Assembly (NCBI GenBank): GCA_025935995.1
Contig: JAICUF010000004.1
Span: forward strand, 1-57,729
Reading direction: 5' to 3'
From: Gemmatimonadales bacterium
Lineage (GTDB): Bacteria > Gemmatimonadota > Gemmatimonadetes > Gemmatimonadales > GWC2-71-9
DNA length: 57,729 bases
Shown: one piece after another, positions 42,383-50,774 of the stretch
Layout: the number at the start of each line of letters is the position of its first letter
Numbering within the stretch: position 1 is the first letter of the stretch
Notes under the pieces: model-generated
The model's input: the letters and a program-made list of their open reading frames with translations, nothing else
Told to the model about the DNA's origin: nothing
Database searches by the model: none
Translations under genes and position numbers: made by a program

Positions 42383-43222
42383 GTGACCATCTCTCCTCCC
42401 GCGCGCCGGGCGGCCGCGCTCGTGACCGGCGGCTCCAGCGGCATCGGCCTGGCGCTCGCCCGGTGTCTTGCCCGCGACCGGCACGAGCTGGTGATCGTGG
42501 CGCGGCGGGAGCCGGCGCTCGCCGCGGCGGCGGCGGAGCTGCGCGACCTCGGCGCGGCGGGGGTGACCACGATACCGGCCGACCTCTCGCGGCGGGAGGA
42601 GATCCAGCGGCTGCTGGCCACGCTGCACGCGTCGGCGCTCGACATCACGATGCTCGTCAACAACGCCGGCTTCGGCATCTCGGGTCCGTTCGCCGACGCC
42701 CGCCTCGATCAGGCGCTCGAGCTGATCGACACCAACGTCACGGCGCTCACGCACCTGACTCGCGCGCTGCTGCCGCCGATGTGCCGGCTCGGCGCGGGCC
42801 GCATCCTCAACGTCGCGTCCACCGCGGCGTTCCAGCCCGGTCCCTTCATGGCGGTATACTACGCGAGCAAGGCGTACGTGCTCTCGTTCTCGGAGGCCAT
42901 CGCCGAGGAGCTGCGCGGCACCGGCGTGACGGTGACCACGCTCTGTCCCGGGCCGACGGCCACCGGCTTCGCCGCGCGCGCCGCCGTGGGCGAATCCCGC
43001 CTCTTCCGCCGCGGCGTGGTGCTGAGCGCGGCCCAGGTGGCGGAGGCAGGGTACCACGGCATGCTGAAAGGCGAGCGGCTCGTGGTGCCGGGCGCGGGGA
43101 ACCGGCTGATCACGCAGGCGGGCCGCCTCGCGCCGCGCGGGCTCGTGACCCGCGTCATGCGCCGCCTGAACGAGCACCGCTCCCCGCCGCCCAGCCCGCC
43201 GGAGCCGCCCGCGACCGGCTAG
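42383..43222 (+). CDS. short-chain dehydrogenase/reductase
   Basis: 279 residues from GTG 42383. The NAD(P)-binding loop TGGSSGIG is at 14-21, NNAGFG follows, and the catalytic Ser and the YYASK (Tyr-x-x-x-Lys) motif are in place (NVASTAAFQPGPFMAVYYASK). TLCPGPTATGF is the substrate-loop mark of the classical SDR group that includes fatty-acyl and ketosteroid-like reductases. An Arg next to the first strand (ARRE) suggests NADPH. No N-terminal signal; a longer frame exists upstream but is Arg-rich and not SDR-like. Its TAG overlaps the convergent receptor stop by CTAG. Substrate unknown. Confidence 0.85.
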   Translation: MTISPPARRAAALVTGGSSGIGLALARCLARDRHELVIVARREPALAAAAAELRDLGAAGVTTIPADLSRREEIQRLLATLHASALDITMLVNNAGFGISGPFADARLDQALELIDTNVTALTHLTRALLPPMCRLGAGRILNVASTAAFQPGPFMAVYYASKAYVLSFSEAIAEELRGTGVTVTTLCPGPTATGFAARAAVGESRLFRRGVVLSAAQVAEAGYHGMLKGERLVVPGAGNRLITQAGRLAPRGLVTRVMRRLNEHRSPPPSPPEPPATG

Positions 43223-46002
43223 AGCCCGATCTGGAGCCCCACGCGCACGCGGCGCGGTGCGTCCGTGAGGAGCTGCTCGCCCCGCATGGCGGCATACGCC
43301 GCCGCCGAGGCGCGCTGCTGTTCGTTCACGTCGAACAGCCGATCCCCGTTCCCGAAGCGCGCTTCGGCCCGCACCAGGGAGATGCAGTCGGGTGCGCCCG
43401 GTGCGCCGCTCTGCGTGACCCACGGCGCGCAGCCCGCGTTGCCGGCGCCAGCGAAGGTGAGATCCACCGTGCCGTTGGGGCGGTAGGCGCCGTTGGCCTG
43501 TGCCTCGTTGGCGTAGGTGCTGCTGTCGCCGGAGAAGTTGATCTGCGCCTCGAAGGGACTGCTGGTCGTGCCGGTCGCGACGTACACCTGCCGGATATTC
43601 CGGAAATTGAGAAGGTTCCGGGCGTCGGCAAACGCGGTCAGCGAGTGGCCGGCCACGTGGAGCGACTGGCTGATGCGAAGATCGAGCTGGCGGAAGGCGG
43701 GGAGGCGCGCGCCGCCCAGGATGCTCACCGACGCCCGGCACGGCTCGCCGCTGAGCACGGTTTCATTGCCGAGCGGGTCGCAGCCGGTGTAGCGGAGCCC
43801 GCTCGCGTAGCGGAACGTCGCGAGCGCCGCGGTGCCGCGCAGACGCAGCGCCAGCGCCGCGGAGAGTGTGTGGGGCCGGTCGGCGCCGGACACCGCGCCC
43901 CCGAAGTCCGATGCGTGCTGATAGGCGTACCCCACTGTCCCCGTCAGCATGCCGGCACGCCGTTCGAGCCTGATCTCGCCGCCCGAGACCCGCAGCGAGT
44001 CGAGATATGCGAACTGCCGGATATCCACCCGGGAGCCGTGCCGGGTCGGGTCGGTCAGACCCGCCGACCGGACGACGCCCACCGAGCCGTGCCTCGTGAA
44101 GAGTGCGAGATCCAGCGTCGTCGCGCGGCCGAGGCGGTGGCGACCGCCGAGCTCCGCGATCCAGCTCTTCGCCAGGTCGAGATCGCTTCCGAATATCCGA
44201 CTCGTGTTGGTGATCGCCAGGTCGGTGTTGACTCCGCCGTAAAGCGCGCTGAAGTCGGGAATCCCGGCCTCGCGCGCGTAGCCGGCGCGCAGCTCGGTCC
44301 GCTCCGACACGCCGTAGGTCATCCGGAAGCGCGGCAGGAAGGCCGAGTGGCTCCCGTCGCGCACGAAGGTGACGAGCGAGTCGCCGTTGAACGTGCCGGC
44401 GTAGCTCGAGATGCGCGGGAAGGGCTGATAGGTGTTGAACGTCGGGCTCGACGCGACCGTGTCGAGGTCGTAGGGGCGGTCGGCGTTGGACGAGAACCGC
44501 TCGTAGCGCACGCCGGCCGAGAACATCACGTGGCCGTACTGGAAGACGTCCTCCGCGAACAGGCTCAGCGCACGCGGCGAAGCGATGTAGATGTCGCTGC
44601 CCGCCTGGCTCGTGAGCTGGTGCTCGTAGTGATGCACCGTGTACCGGGTGAGCTCTCCGCCCAGCTGGAAGCGGCTGTTGGGCGAGACCTGCCAGTCACC
44701 CGCGGCCGTCGCCACCGTGCGCTCCTCGCGCTCGATGGCGAGCGGGCCGATCGGTCCGCCGCTCTCGATGAAGCCCGGGAGGGCGTATGCGTTGGTGAGG
44801 TACCGCGAGATGGGAACGTACTGCGACGTGTTCTCGAGGTCGTACGGCGAGCGCCGCGAGCCCGGCGTGTTCTGACGATAGTTCCGGATCAGCGCCGAAT
44901 CGATCGGGAAGCTCTCGAAGTCATACTGGAAGCCGAGCCGGCCGACCATGAGGCCCAGTGAGGGATCACGGGAGTCGGCCTCGCCGGACGAGGAGAGCGG
45001 GCCGCCCAGGAAGTCGTCGCGCTGGCGGGAGAGACTCGCGCGGACCACGCCGTTCCGCCGCAGGCGATGCGCGAACGTCAGCCCCACCAGGTCGCTGGTC
45101 GTGCTGGCTCCGAAGGCATTGCTCGGCAGGTAGCTCGTGAGATAGTCGAAGAGCCGCGCCTGGTCCCGGCTCCGGAGTCCGATCACGCCGACGCTCGAGC
45201 GGCCGGTCCGGTACTCCGCCTTGAGCAGGACCTGGTGGTTGGACGTGGCGGAGAGCGGTGTCCGGTCGCCGGCGCAGGCGAGGCCGAAGTTGCCCGCGAT
45301 GCCGGGGTTGACGCTTCCGGCAAAGGAGTCGCAGTCGCCCCGGGCCACCGCGTAGTTGTAGAGATCGACCTGCGCGGCGTCCACCGTGACCGTGGTGTCG
45401 ACGCCGGCCCGCACGAAAATGGGCGCGAGCCGCGCGCCGAACCCCGGTTCAGCCGACGACTGCCCGTGGAGCGCACCGCCGGCGAAGACGGTCAGGTGGC
45501 CCAGCGTCGTCCCCGCGGCAGCCTCGAAGCGGTTGAGGCCGAGCGATGTGGCGCCGAAGGGGCGGTCGGTCTCGTAGGAGAGTCGGGCGCCGCGCATGGT
45601 TCGGGTCCGCATGAGGATGGCGCCGGCGGTCGTGTTGCCCAGCGTGGCGCTCAGCGGGCCGGTGAGTACGGTCGCTTCGTCGACCGAGTTGGTGGCGGGC
45701 GCGAGGCCGACGACACGGGTGCCCGGCGTGATGGGAATGCCGTCGAGGTAGGTTGCGGTCTGCCCGCCGGGCGCGCCGCGAACGGAGAGGCGCCCGTCAG
45801 TCGCGGTGCCGACGCCCGGGATGAGGAGGAGCGCGCCGGTCACGCTGTCGACCGGCAGGTCGTCGATGAGGCGACCCGGCATCACGCCGGCCGCGGCCGC
45901 GGTGTCGGCCGGCGCGGGCCGGCCCTGCGCCGAAACCGTCCCCAGGCCGGTCAGGAGCACCACCGCGGCGACCGACGCGCCTCGAAGCATCACATTCGAC
46001 AT
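43219..46002 (-). CDS. TonB-dependent receptor/oar-like outer-membrane protein without regulatory domain
   Basis: 927 residues from ATG 46002 (GGAGCG before it; an ATG at 46014 is in frame). A signal peptide (VAAVVLLTGLGTVSAQ) leads almost directly to the plug (about 45-140: SVTGALLLIPGVG, LSVRGAPGGQTATYLDGIPI, NTTAGAILMRTR). No CarboxypepD_reg domain is present. The rest is a 22-strand barrel with many Arg/Tyr alternations and DARNLLNFRN near the C-terminus. Cys pairs (DCDSFAGS...LACAGD) fall in loops. Substrate unknown. The start lies 27 bases from the divergent phosphoesterase gene, so the promoters must be within one another's genes. Confidence 0.87.
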   Translation of the reverse strand: MSNVMLRGASVAAVVLLTGLGTVSAQGRPAPADTAAAAGVMPGRLIDDLPVDSVTGALLLIPGVGTATDGRLSVRGAPGGQTATYLDGIPITPGTRVVGLAPATNSVDEATVLTGPLSATLGNTTAGAILMRTRTMRGARLSYETDRPFGATSLGLNRFEAAAGTTLGHLTVFAGGALHGQSSAEPGFGARLAPIFVRAGVDTTVTVDAAQVDLYNYAVARGDCDSFAGSVNPGIAGNFGLACAGDRTPLSATSNHQVLLKAEYRTGRSSVGVIGLRSRDQARLFDYLTSYLPSNAFGASTTSDLVGLTFAHRLRRNGVVRASLSRQRDDFLGGPLSSSGEADSRDPSLGLMVGRLGFQYDFESFPIDSALIRNYRQNTPGSRRSPYDLENTSQYVPISRYLTNAYALPGFIESGGPIGPLAIEREERTVATAAGDWQVSPNSRFQLGGELTRYTVHHYEHQLTSQAGSDIYIASPRALSLFAEDVFQYGHVMFSAGVRYERFSSNADRPYDLDTVASSPTFNTYQPFPRISSYAGTFNGDSLVTFVRDGSHSAFLPRFRMTYGVSERTELRAGYAREAGIPDFSALYGGVNTDLAITNTSRIFGSDLDLAKSWIAELGGRHRLGRATTLDLALFTRHGSVGVVRSAGLTDPTRHGSRVDIRQFAYLDSLRVSGGEIRLERRAGMLTGTVGYAYQHASDFGGAVSGADRPHTLSAALALRLRGTAALATFRYASGLRYTGCDPLGNETVLSGEPCRASVSILGGARLPAFRQLDLRISQSLHVAGHSLTAFADARNLLNFRNIRQVYVATGTTSSPFEAQINFSGDSSTYANEAQANGAYRPNGTVDLTFAGAGNAGCAPWVTQSGAPGAPDCISLVRAEARFGNGDRLFDVNEQQRASAAAYAAMRGEQLLTDAPRRVRVGLQIGL

Positions 46003-46016
46003 CACACGCTCCATGC

Positions 46017-46025
46017 AAGGGAGGT
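46017..46025 (+). promoter_or_regulatory. strong Shine-Dalgarno that decides a non-ATG start
   Basis: AAGGGAGGT is the best ribosome site of the region. Five bases after its GGAGG core is CTG (46030), in frame with the Tat signal of the phosphoesterase. No ATG, GTG or TTG occurs in that frame between the site and the twin-arginine motif. Confidence 0.55.
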
Positions 46026-46029
46026 ACGG

Positions 46030-46851
46030 CTGCGGATCACGCGAAGAAAGCTGCTGGCGGGCGCCGTGGCGGCGACCGGGGCCGCGCTCGCCGATGCGAC
46101 CGCGATCGAGCCGTTCCGGCTCCAGGTGACCCGGCACGACCTCGTCGTGCCGGGGCTGCCGCGCGGGCTCTCCGGGCTTCGCGTCGCCCAGATCGCCGAC
46201 GTGCATCTGCCGGGCACACCGGCCGTCGCCGCGGAGGCGGTGCGCGCCATCCGCCGCGAAATGCCCGAGATCGTGCTGCTCACCGGCGACATCGTCGAGC
46301 ACGCAACCACGCTTCCGGCGCTCGGAGAATTCGCGAGCGCGGTCCGCGGGCGCATCGCCACCGCCGCCGTGCTGGGCAACTGGGAGCACAAGGCCGGGAT
46401 CACGCCGGACACGGCGCGCAGGATATACGATCGGGCGGGGGTCCGTTTTCTCTGCAATGAGTCGGCCACGCTCACGATCGCGGGTGCCCGGCTTCGCCTC
46501 ACCGGCTTCGACGATCCGGTGGTGGGCCGGCCCGACGCCTCGCTCGCCGTGGCTGCCGCCGACGCGGACCTCGCGGAGCTCTGGCTGATCCACGCGCCGG
46601 CGTGGATCGACACCCTGCCGGCGAGCGCGCGGCGCCCGGCCGCGGTGCTGAGCGGCCACACCCACGGCGGCCAGATCCGTCTGCCCGGCATCACGCTCTT
46701 CACGCCGCCCGGCTCCGGCCGCTACGTGAGCGGCTGGTACCGGGATGCCCTCGCCCCGCTCTACGTGTCGCGCGGCATCGGCACGGCGTCGGTGCGGATG
46801 CGGTTCTTCTGCCCTCCGGAGCTGCCGATCTTCACCCTGCGCCGCGCCTGA
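46030..46851 (+). CDS. Tat-exported metallophosphoesterase, YaeI type
   Basis: 273 residues from a probable CTG start. The N-terminus ITRRKLLAGAVAATGAALA is a twin-arginine signal. The calcineurin-like motifs are in order: QIADVHL (Asp, His), LTGDIVE, GNWEH and SGHTHGGQI. YaeI-like enzymes hydrolyse phosphodiesters or lipid diphosphates at the periplasmic face; UDP-diacylglucosamine-type substrates are possible for this fold but not shown. The start is unusual: the strong ribosome site at 46017 precedes CTG, with ATC two codons later as another candidate. Ends three bases from the convergent SDR gene. Confidence 0.85.
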   Translation: MRITRRKLLAGAVAATGAALADATAIEPFRLQVTRHDLVVPGLPRGLSGLRVAQIADVHLPGTPAVAAEAVRAIRREMPEIVLLTGDIVEHATTLPALGEFASAVRGRIATAAVLGNWEHKAGITPDTARRIYDRAGVRFLCNESATLTIAGARLRLTGFDDPVVGRPDASLAVAAADADLAELWLIHAPAWIDTLPASARRPAAVLSGHTHGGQIRLPGITLFTPPGSGRYVSGWYRDALAPLYVSRGIGTASVRMRFFCPPELPIFTLRRA

Positions 46852-46854
46852 CCG

Positions 46855-47574
46855 CTACCAGGGCTGCGGCTCGCCCTGGTAATCCAGGAAGCGGCCGGCG
46901 TCGTCCGGGCCGAGCGAGGCCGCCACGTCGAGCATCCCGCGGACCGATTCCTCGGGCGCGATCGCGGCGTGGCTTCCGCCCATCGCCGTCCGGACCCACC
47001 CGGGGGTGATGGCGATCGGCACGATGCCGCGGTCGGCGAGCTCGGCCGCGAGCGCGCGCGTCATGATGTTGAGCGCGGCCTTGCTGGCCGCATAGGCGTA
47101 GTCTCCGGGACTCGTCTTGTGCGACACCGAACCCATCAGCGACGACAGGTTGAGCACCCGCGCGCGGCCGGCCTCGAGGAGATCGAGCCAGTGGCGCACC
47201 ATGAGGATGGGGCCGGCCGCGTTGACGCGATACACGTCGAGCAGCTCGGCGCCGGACACGGTGGCGAGCAGGGTCGCGCGCGGATTCCAGTTCCGGCTCT
47301 GATGCGAGTAGAGCCCGGCGTTGTTGACGAGCAGCGAAACCGCTGCGACCCGATCCTCGACGGCGCGGCGGGCGGCGATGATCGAGCTCTCCTCGCCGGC
47401 GTCGAGCGTCACGACGATGAGCCGCTCGCCGTGGCGAGCGGCAAGCGTCTCGAGCTCGGGCGAGCCGCGGCGGGTACCGGCCACCACCCGGTCGCCGCGG
47501 GCGATGCACTGGCGGACGAACTCGAGGCCGATCCCGGCGCTCGCGCCGGTGATCAGGCTGACCGGTGGCGTCAC
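46855..47574 (-). CDS. short-chain dehydrogenase/reductase
   Basis: 239 residues from GTG 47574, which overlaps the upstream aminopeptidase stop (GTGA). TGASAGIG is at the N-terminus, NNAGLYS in the middle, and the catalytic Ser (LNLSSLMGS) and Tyr/Lys (YAYAASKAALN) are intact, followed by ITPGWVRTAMGG. The sequence resembles the C-factor/carbonyl-reductase-like group of SDRs. No signal peptide. It differs clearly from the other SDR in the window (42383) and is not a recent copy. Downstream gene of a two-gene operon. Confidence 0.86.
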   Translation of the reverse strand: MTPPVSLITGASAGIGLEFVRQCIARGDRVVAGTRRGSPELETLAARHGERLIVVTLDAGEESSIIAARRAVEDRVAAVSLLVNNAGLYSHQSRNWNPRATLLATVSGAELLDVYRVNAAGPILMVRHWLDLLEAGRARVLNLSSLMGSVSHKTSPGDYAYAASKAALNIMTRALAAELADRGIVPIAITPGWVRTAMGGSHAAIAPEESVRGMLDVAASLGPDDAGRFLDYQGEPQPW

Positions 47575-48395
47575 TCGGTCGCGGCCAGGCTGTACATCGC
47601 GCGCCACGCGCGGAACGCCTCGCGGTAGTCGTCGTGGGTGTACTCGACCGTGCGCCCGTCCACCCGCCGCGCGCCCGGGACGAGGACCGCCATCTCGGCC
47701 ATCCGGGTCCGCGCGAACTCCACCGAAAAGGTGACGGGGCTCGCGACCGTGAACGGCGCGTGGCCGTGCGACAGTGCGCGCTTCACGCCGTCGTGGATCC
47801 GCCGGCGCGCCACGGCGGGCGCGACGCTCCGTGCGGCGTGGCGCCCGAGCGGCTCCTTCACCACGACGGCCTCCACCTGCTCGCCCAGGAGCGCCCTCGT
47901 CTCGGTCGCGAGTGCGCGATCGCCGCTGACGAGCGCCACCGGCACGCCGAAGCTGCCGGCCAGCGCGGCATTGAGGCCGACTTCGCCGAACGGCACGCCG
48001 TTCACGCGTACCTCGTGGACCCGGTCGGTGTAGGTGTGGTCGATGACGGCGTTCGCGGTGCCCGCGCGCGCGTGATAGCCGATGAAGAGCGCGGCATCGA
48101 AGCCGCCGTCGATCCCCTCCACCATGCTGTGCACCCGCGGCCCGCCGCTGATGAGCTCGGCGGCCTCGTGCAGCTCGTCGGCGATGATGTTGCGCATGAG
48201 CCAGTGGCTGTCGCTCACGGTCACCGCGGTGGCGCCGGCGGCGAGCGCGCCCTCGATGGCGGCATTCGCCTCCGCCGTCATGAGCCGGCAGGAGCGGGCG
48301 TACTCGGCGGCGTGACGGGGCTCGGTGGGATCGGTCTGATCCTCGTGCGCCACGCCCGCGATCCCTTCCATGTCGACCGAGATGTACACGCGCAT
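47571..48395 (-). CDS. M55-family D-aminopeptidase (DppA type)
   Basis: 274 residues from ATG 48395 with CGGAG upstream. Zinc ligands of the B. subtilis DppA set are all present at matching spacing: Asp8 and Glu10 in ISVDMEG, His64 in SDSHWLMRN, His108 in IGYHARAG, and Glu138 in PFGEVG. The enzyme forms a decamer with a central channel and releases N-terminal D-amino acids from peptides, such as D-Ala-D-Ala from cell-wall turnover. The Dpp-type importer encoded 2.4 kb away could supply such peptides; they are separate operons. Couples to the SDR by GTGA overlap. Confidence 0.93.
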   Translation of the reverse strand: MRVYISVDMEGIAGVAHEDQTDPTEPRHAAEYARSCRLMTAEANAAIEGALAAGATAVTVSDSHWLMRNIIADELHEAAELISGGPRVHSMVEGIDGGFDAALFIGYHARAGTANAVIDHTYTDRVHEVRVNGVPFGEVGLNAALAGSFGVPVALVSGDRALATETRALLGEQVEAVVVKEPLGRHAARSVAPAVARRRIHDGVKRALSHGHAPFTVASPVTFSVEFARTRMAEMAVLVPGARRVDGRTVEYTHDDYREAFRAWRAMYSLAATE

Positions 48396-48463
48396 GCAGT
48401 CTCCGAGTTGCACGGGTCCGGCCACCGTGCGAGCTTGCAGGTCCAACCTGAAGGGGGCCGACG

Positions 48464-48886
48464 ATGCGTCCGCACCGCTCTCTCGCCGCGCTCGCGCTCG
48501 TGGCCGCGTGCACCGGAGCACCGAAGCAGGATGACACGATGGCGCAGGGGCGGCGCTACACCGGCTGGCTCCTGACCGGCCAGCTCGACCAGCTCTACCA
48601 GCGCTTCTCGCCGGAGATGCGGCGAAACTTCCCGAGCGTCGCCGAGCTGTCGTCGTTCGTGACGCGCACGACCAACGATCTTGGCGCCGAGCAGGGCGCG
48701 CCCACGGAGCGCGTCACCGCGCTGGGTGCGACGCGAGTCTACACGCGAACGGCACGATTCGCCCGGGCCGACCGGCCGGTCGAAGTGCAGTGGACCGTTG
48801 ACACGGCCGGGCAGGTCACCGGGCTCCTGGTTCACCCGGTGGCCGAGGACTCCGCCGCCGCCCATCCGGACACCGCGGCGCGCTGA
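48464..48886 (+). CDS. small lipoprotein, DUF3887-like
   Basis: 140 residues. A signal peptide with lipobox ending at Cys16 (LVAAC) is followed by a helix (YTGWLLTGQLDQLYQRFSPEM) and a four-strand sheet (VYTRTARFA, VEVQWTVDTAGQVTGLLV). The helix-then-sheet pattern with a Leu-Tyr-x-Arg-Phe stretch is the cystatin/NTF2-like arrangement seen in DUF3887 proteins, often exported helpers of unknown role. GAAGGGGG precedes the ATG. Stand-alone gene; ends three bases from the convergent csaA gene. Confidence 0.72.
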   Translation: MRPHRSLAALALVAACTGAPKQDDTMAQGRRYTGWLLTGQLDQLYQRFSPEMRRNFPSVAELSSFVTRTTNDLGAEQGAPTERVTALGATRVYTRTARFARADRPVEVQWTVDTAGQVTGLLVHPVAEDSAAAHPDTAAR

Positions 48887-48889
48887 GCT

Positions 48890-49216
48890 TCAGTACAGCC
48901 GTCCTCCGAGCGGCACCTCCCGCTCGGGGGCGAGCAGGATCACGGCACCCTCCGCGTCGGGCACTCCCAGCACCAGCACCTCGGATTCGAATCCCGCGAT
49001 CGAGCGCGAGCCCAGGTTCACGGCGGCGACGACGAGCCGTCCCGTGAGATCGGCTGCCGTGTAGCGCTGCACGAGCTGCGCGCTCGAGCGCCGCTCACCG
49101 AGCGGGCCGAAATCGATCCAGAGCTTGTAGGCGGGCTTTCGCGCCTTCTCGTTCGGCTCGGCGCGGACGATGCGGCCGACGCGGACATCGAGCGCGGCGA
49201 ACGCCTCGGGACTCAT
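48890..49216 (-). CDS. csaA: CsaA-like tRNA-binding-domain protein
   Basis: 108 residues, a single tRNA_bind (EMAP-II/OB-fold) domain: ALDVRVGRIVRAEPNEKARKPAYKLWIDFG, then AAVNLGSRSIAGFESEVLVLG and EREVPLGG. CsaA is a small dimeric chaperone and secretion factor that also binds tRNA-like targets. The length and absence of other domains match CsaA rather than the MetRS C-terminus. The ATG overlaps the stop of the PhzF-family gene (ATGA), so they are one operon. Confidence 0.9.
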   Translation of the reverse strand: MSPEAFAALDVRVGRIVRAEPNEKARKPAYKLWIDFGPLGERRSSAQLVQRYTAADLTGRLVVAAVNLGSRSIAGFESEVLVLGVPDAEGAVILLAPEREVPLGGRLY

Positions 49217-50013
49217 TCGGCGAGGAGCGTACCGCGAAGGACGGTCACCGCCCGTCCGCCGAGATGGACCCGGTCGCCCGAGAGCCGGACTCGCACCTCG
49301 CCGCCGCGCTCCGACGCCTGATAGCCGGCGAGCTCGTCGCGCCCGAGCCGATCGGCCCAGAAGGGCGCGAGCGAGCAGTGCGCGCTGCCCGTCACCGGGT
49401 CCTCGGGGACCCCCATCGCCGGAGCGAAGAAGCGCGAGACGAAGTCGCGACCGGGCACCGAGCAGCGCGCGGTGACGACCACGCCGCGCGCCGGCAGTGC
49501 CGCGATCCGGCCCAGGTCGGGGCGCAGAGCGCGGACCACGTCGTCCGAGTCCACCTCGACCAGCAGGTAGCCCAGGTCGTTGGTGCCCGCGAACCGGATC
49601 GGCGCACCGAGGATCGAGCTGAGGCCGGCGGGAACGTCCACGGCCCTGACCGGCTTCGACGGCATGTCGAGCCAGATCCATTCGCCCTCCACCCGCGCGC
49701 CGAGCACGCCGCTCCGCGTGTGGAAGCGCGCGGCCGCGCTCGACGGGAGGTGACCGTCCTCCCACAGCAGATGCGCGCTCGCGAGCGTGGCGTGGCCGCA
49801 GAGATCGACCTCGGTCGTCGGTGTGAACCAGCGCAGGTCGAACTCGGTCCCGCGCGGCACCAGGAACGCGGTCTCCGCCAGGTTCATCTCGCGGGCGACC
49901 AGCAGCATCCAGCTCGCGTCGCGCGGCGCGGGCAGGAGCAGCACGGCCGCGGGATTGCCGCCGAATGGCTTGTCGGTGAACGCGTCGATCTGGGAGAATG
50001 GCTGTCCGGCCAT
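49213..50013 (-). CDS. PhzF-family isomerase/epimerase
   Basis: 266 residues with the two-lobed diaminopimelate-epimerase-like fold. Marks of the family are DAFTDKPFGGNPAAV at 10-24, the catalytic Glu47 in MNLAETAFL, the CGHATLASAH loop, and EDPVTGSAHCSLAPFW in the second half. PhzF-like enzymes catalyse proton shifts on small acids; most members outside phenazine clusters have unknown substrates, and no phenazine genes are here. It may be a housekeeping paralogue. First gene of the phzF-csaA pair. Confidence 0.9.
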   Translation of the reverse strand: MAGQPFSQIDAFTDKPFGGNPAAVLLLPAPRDASWMLLVAREMNLAETAFLVPRGTEFDLRWFTPTTEVDLCGHATLASAHLLWEDGHLPSSAAARFHTRSGVLGARVEGEWIWLDMPSKPVRAVDVPAGLSSILGAPIRFAGTNDLGYLLVEVDSDDVVRALRPDLGRIAALPARGVVVTARCSVPGRDFVSRFFAPAMGVPEDPVTGSAHCSLAPFWADRLGRDELAGYQASERGGEVRVRLSGDRVHLGGRAVTVLRGTLLAE

Positions 50014-50038
50014 GGTGCCGGAAGATAGCCTGAACCGG

Positions 50039-50323
50039 CTACCAGTGAATGATGGTGACCCTGCGGGCGGCGTGCGTATCGGTGGCGCGCGGAGGCCGGT
50101 CGAGCACGATCGTCATGCCCGGCAGATCCCGGCGCGCCTGGCCGTGACTGGCACGGCGGCCGGTCGGACGCAGCTGACGCGCCGCATCGATCGTGCGGGT
50201 ACTGAGGCTGAAGTCGATGACCTGCACGGTGGCCTGAATCGAGCCACTGCCCTGCGCGTGGACGGTCCCGCCGGCAAGGGCCGGGACGGAGATCAGCAGT
50301 CCGGCGGCAACGAACGTTCGCAT
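50039..50323 (-). CDS. small exported protein, unknown function
   Basis: 94 residues from ATG 50323, with GGAGGG six bases upstream. A signal peptide (TFVAAGLLISVPALAGGTVHAQ) is followed by about 70 residues: a short beta segment (SIQATVQVIDFSL), then an Arg-rich stretch and a final beta segment (VTIIHW). No Cys, no motif recognised. It ends 25 bases before the phzF gene start and could share its transcript. Small size makes the call less certain. Confidence 0.6.
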   Translation of the reverse strand: MRTFVAAGLLISVPALAGGTVHAQGSGSIQATVQVIDFSLSTRTIDAARQLRPTGRRASHGQARRDLPGMTIVLDRPPRATDTHAARRVTIIHW

Positions 50324-50404
50324 GGTGTCCCTCCGGGTTGCGTGCACGGTGCACCCCGGGGGATGAAAGGAGGATGAAGGAGACCGGAAGAGTCCCAAAC
50401 ACGA

Positions 50405-50440
50405 CCGCCCAGAGGCCGGTGACGCGTGGCCTCTGGGCGG
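50405..50440 (-). terminator. hairpin terminator after csbD
   Basis: CCGCCCAGAGGCC (50405-50417) and its exact complement (50428-50440) form a 13-bp stem with a 10-base loop. In the leftward direction it is followed by TCGTGTTTGG, a weak T-tract. It lies 20 bases beyond the csbD stop. Confidence 0.75.
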
Positions 50441-50459
50441 CCGGCACGGTGGACCGGGG

Positions 50460-50690
50460 TCAGGCATCCTGGTCCGTGTCGTCGTCTACCGCGTCGTTCA
50501 GCTTCTGCTGTGCCTTGCCCACACCCTGCTGAACCTTGCCCTTCGCCTGCTGGCCCAGCCCCTTGATATGCTGGCTCCCGTTGTCCGTGGCATCGCCGAC
50601 GGCGGCCCGTGCCTTGCCCTCGAGCTCCTTCGCGGCGCCCGCGACACGGTTCCTGGTGCCTTCGGCCTTGAGATCCTTGCGGTCGGTCAT
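50460..50690 (-). CDS. csbD: CsbD-family stress protein
   Basis: 76 residues, GGGAG before the ATG. The sequence has the family pattern of Gly-Lys-rich helical repeats: NRVAGAAKELEGKARAAVGD, then IKGLGQQAKGKVQQGVGK, and an acidic tail. CsbD-like proteins are small, soluble, and induced in general stress; the mechanism is unknown. Monocistronic, with its own terminator at 50405-50440. The 84-base leader region up to 50774 holds no further feature I can name. Confidence 0.85.
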   Translation of the reverse strand: MTDRKDLKAEGTRNRVAGAAKELEGKARAAVGDATDNGSQHIKGLGQQAKGKVQQGVGKAQQKLNDAVDDDTDQDA

Positions 50691-50774
50691 GGATCACTCC
50701 CGTTTCGGTTGACTCGCGGCAGTGCGCGAGTGGCTCAAGATGGGAGGATCGCCGGGGAGGGGCGGTGAGTGGGG

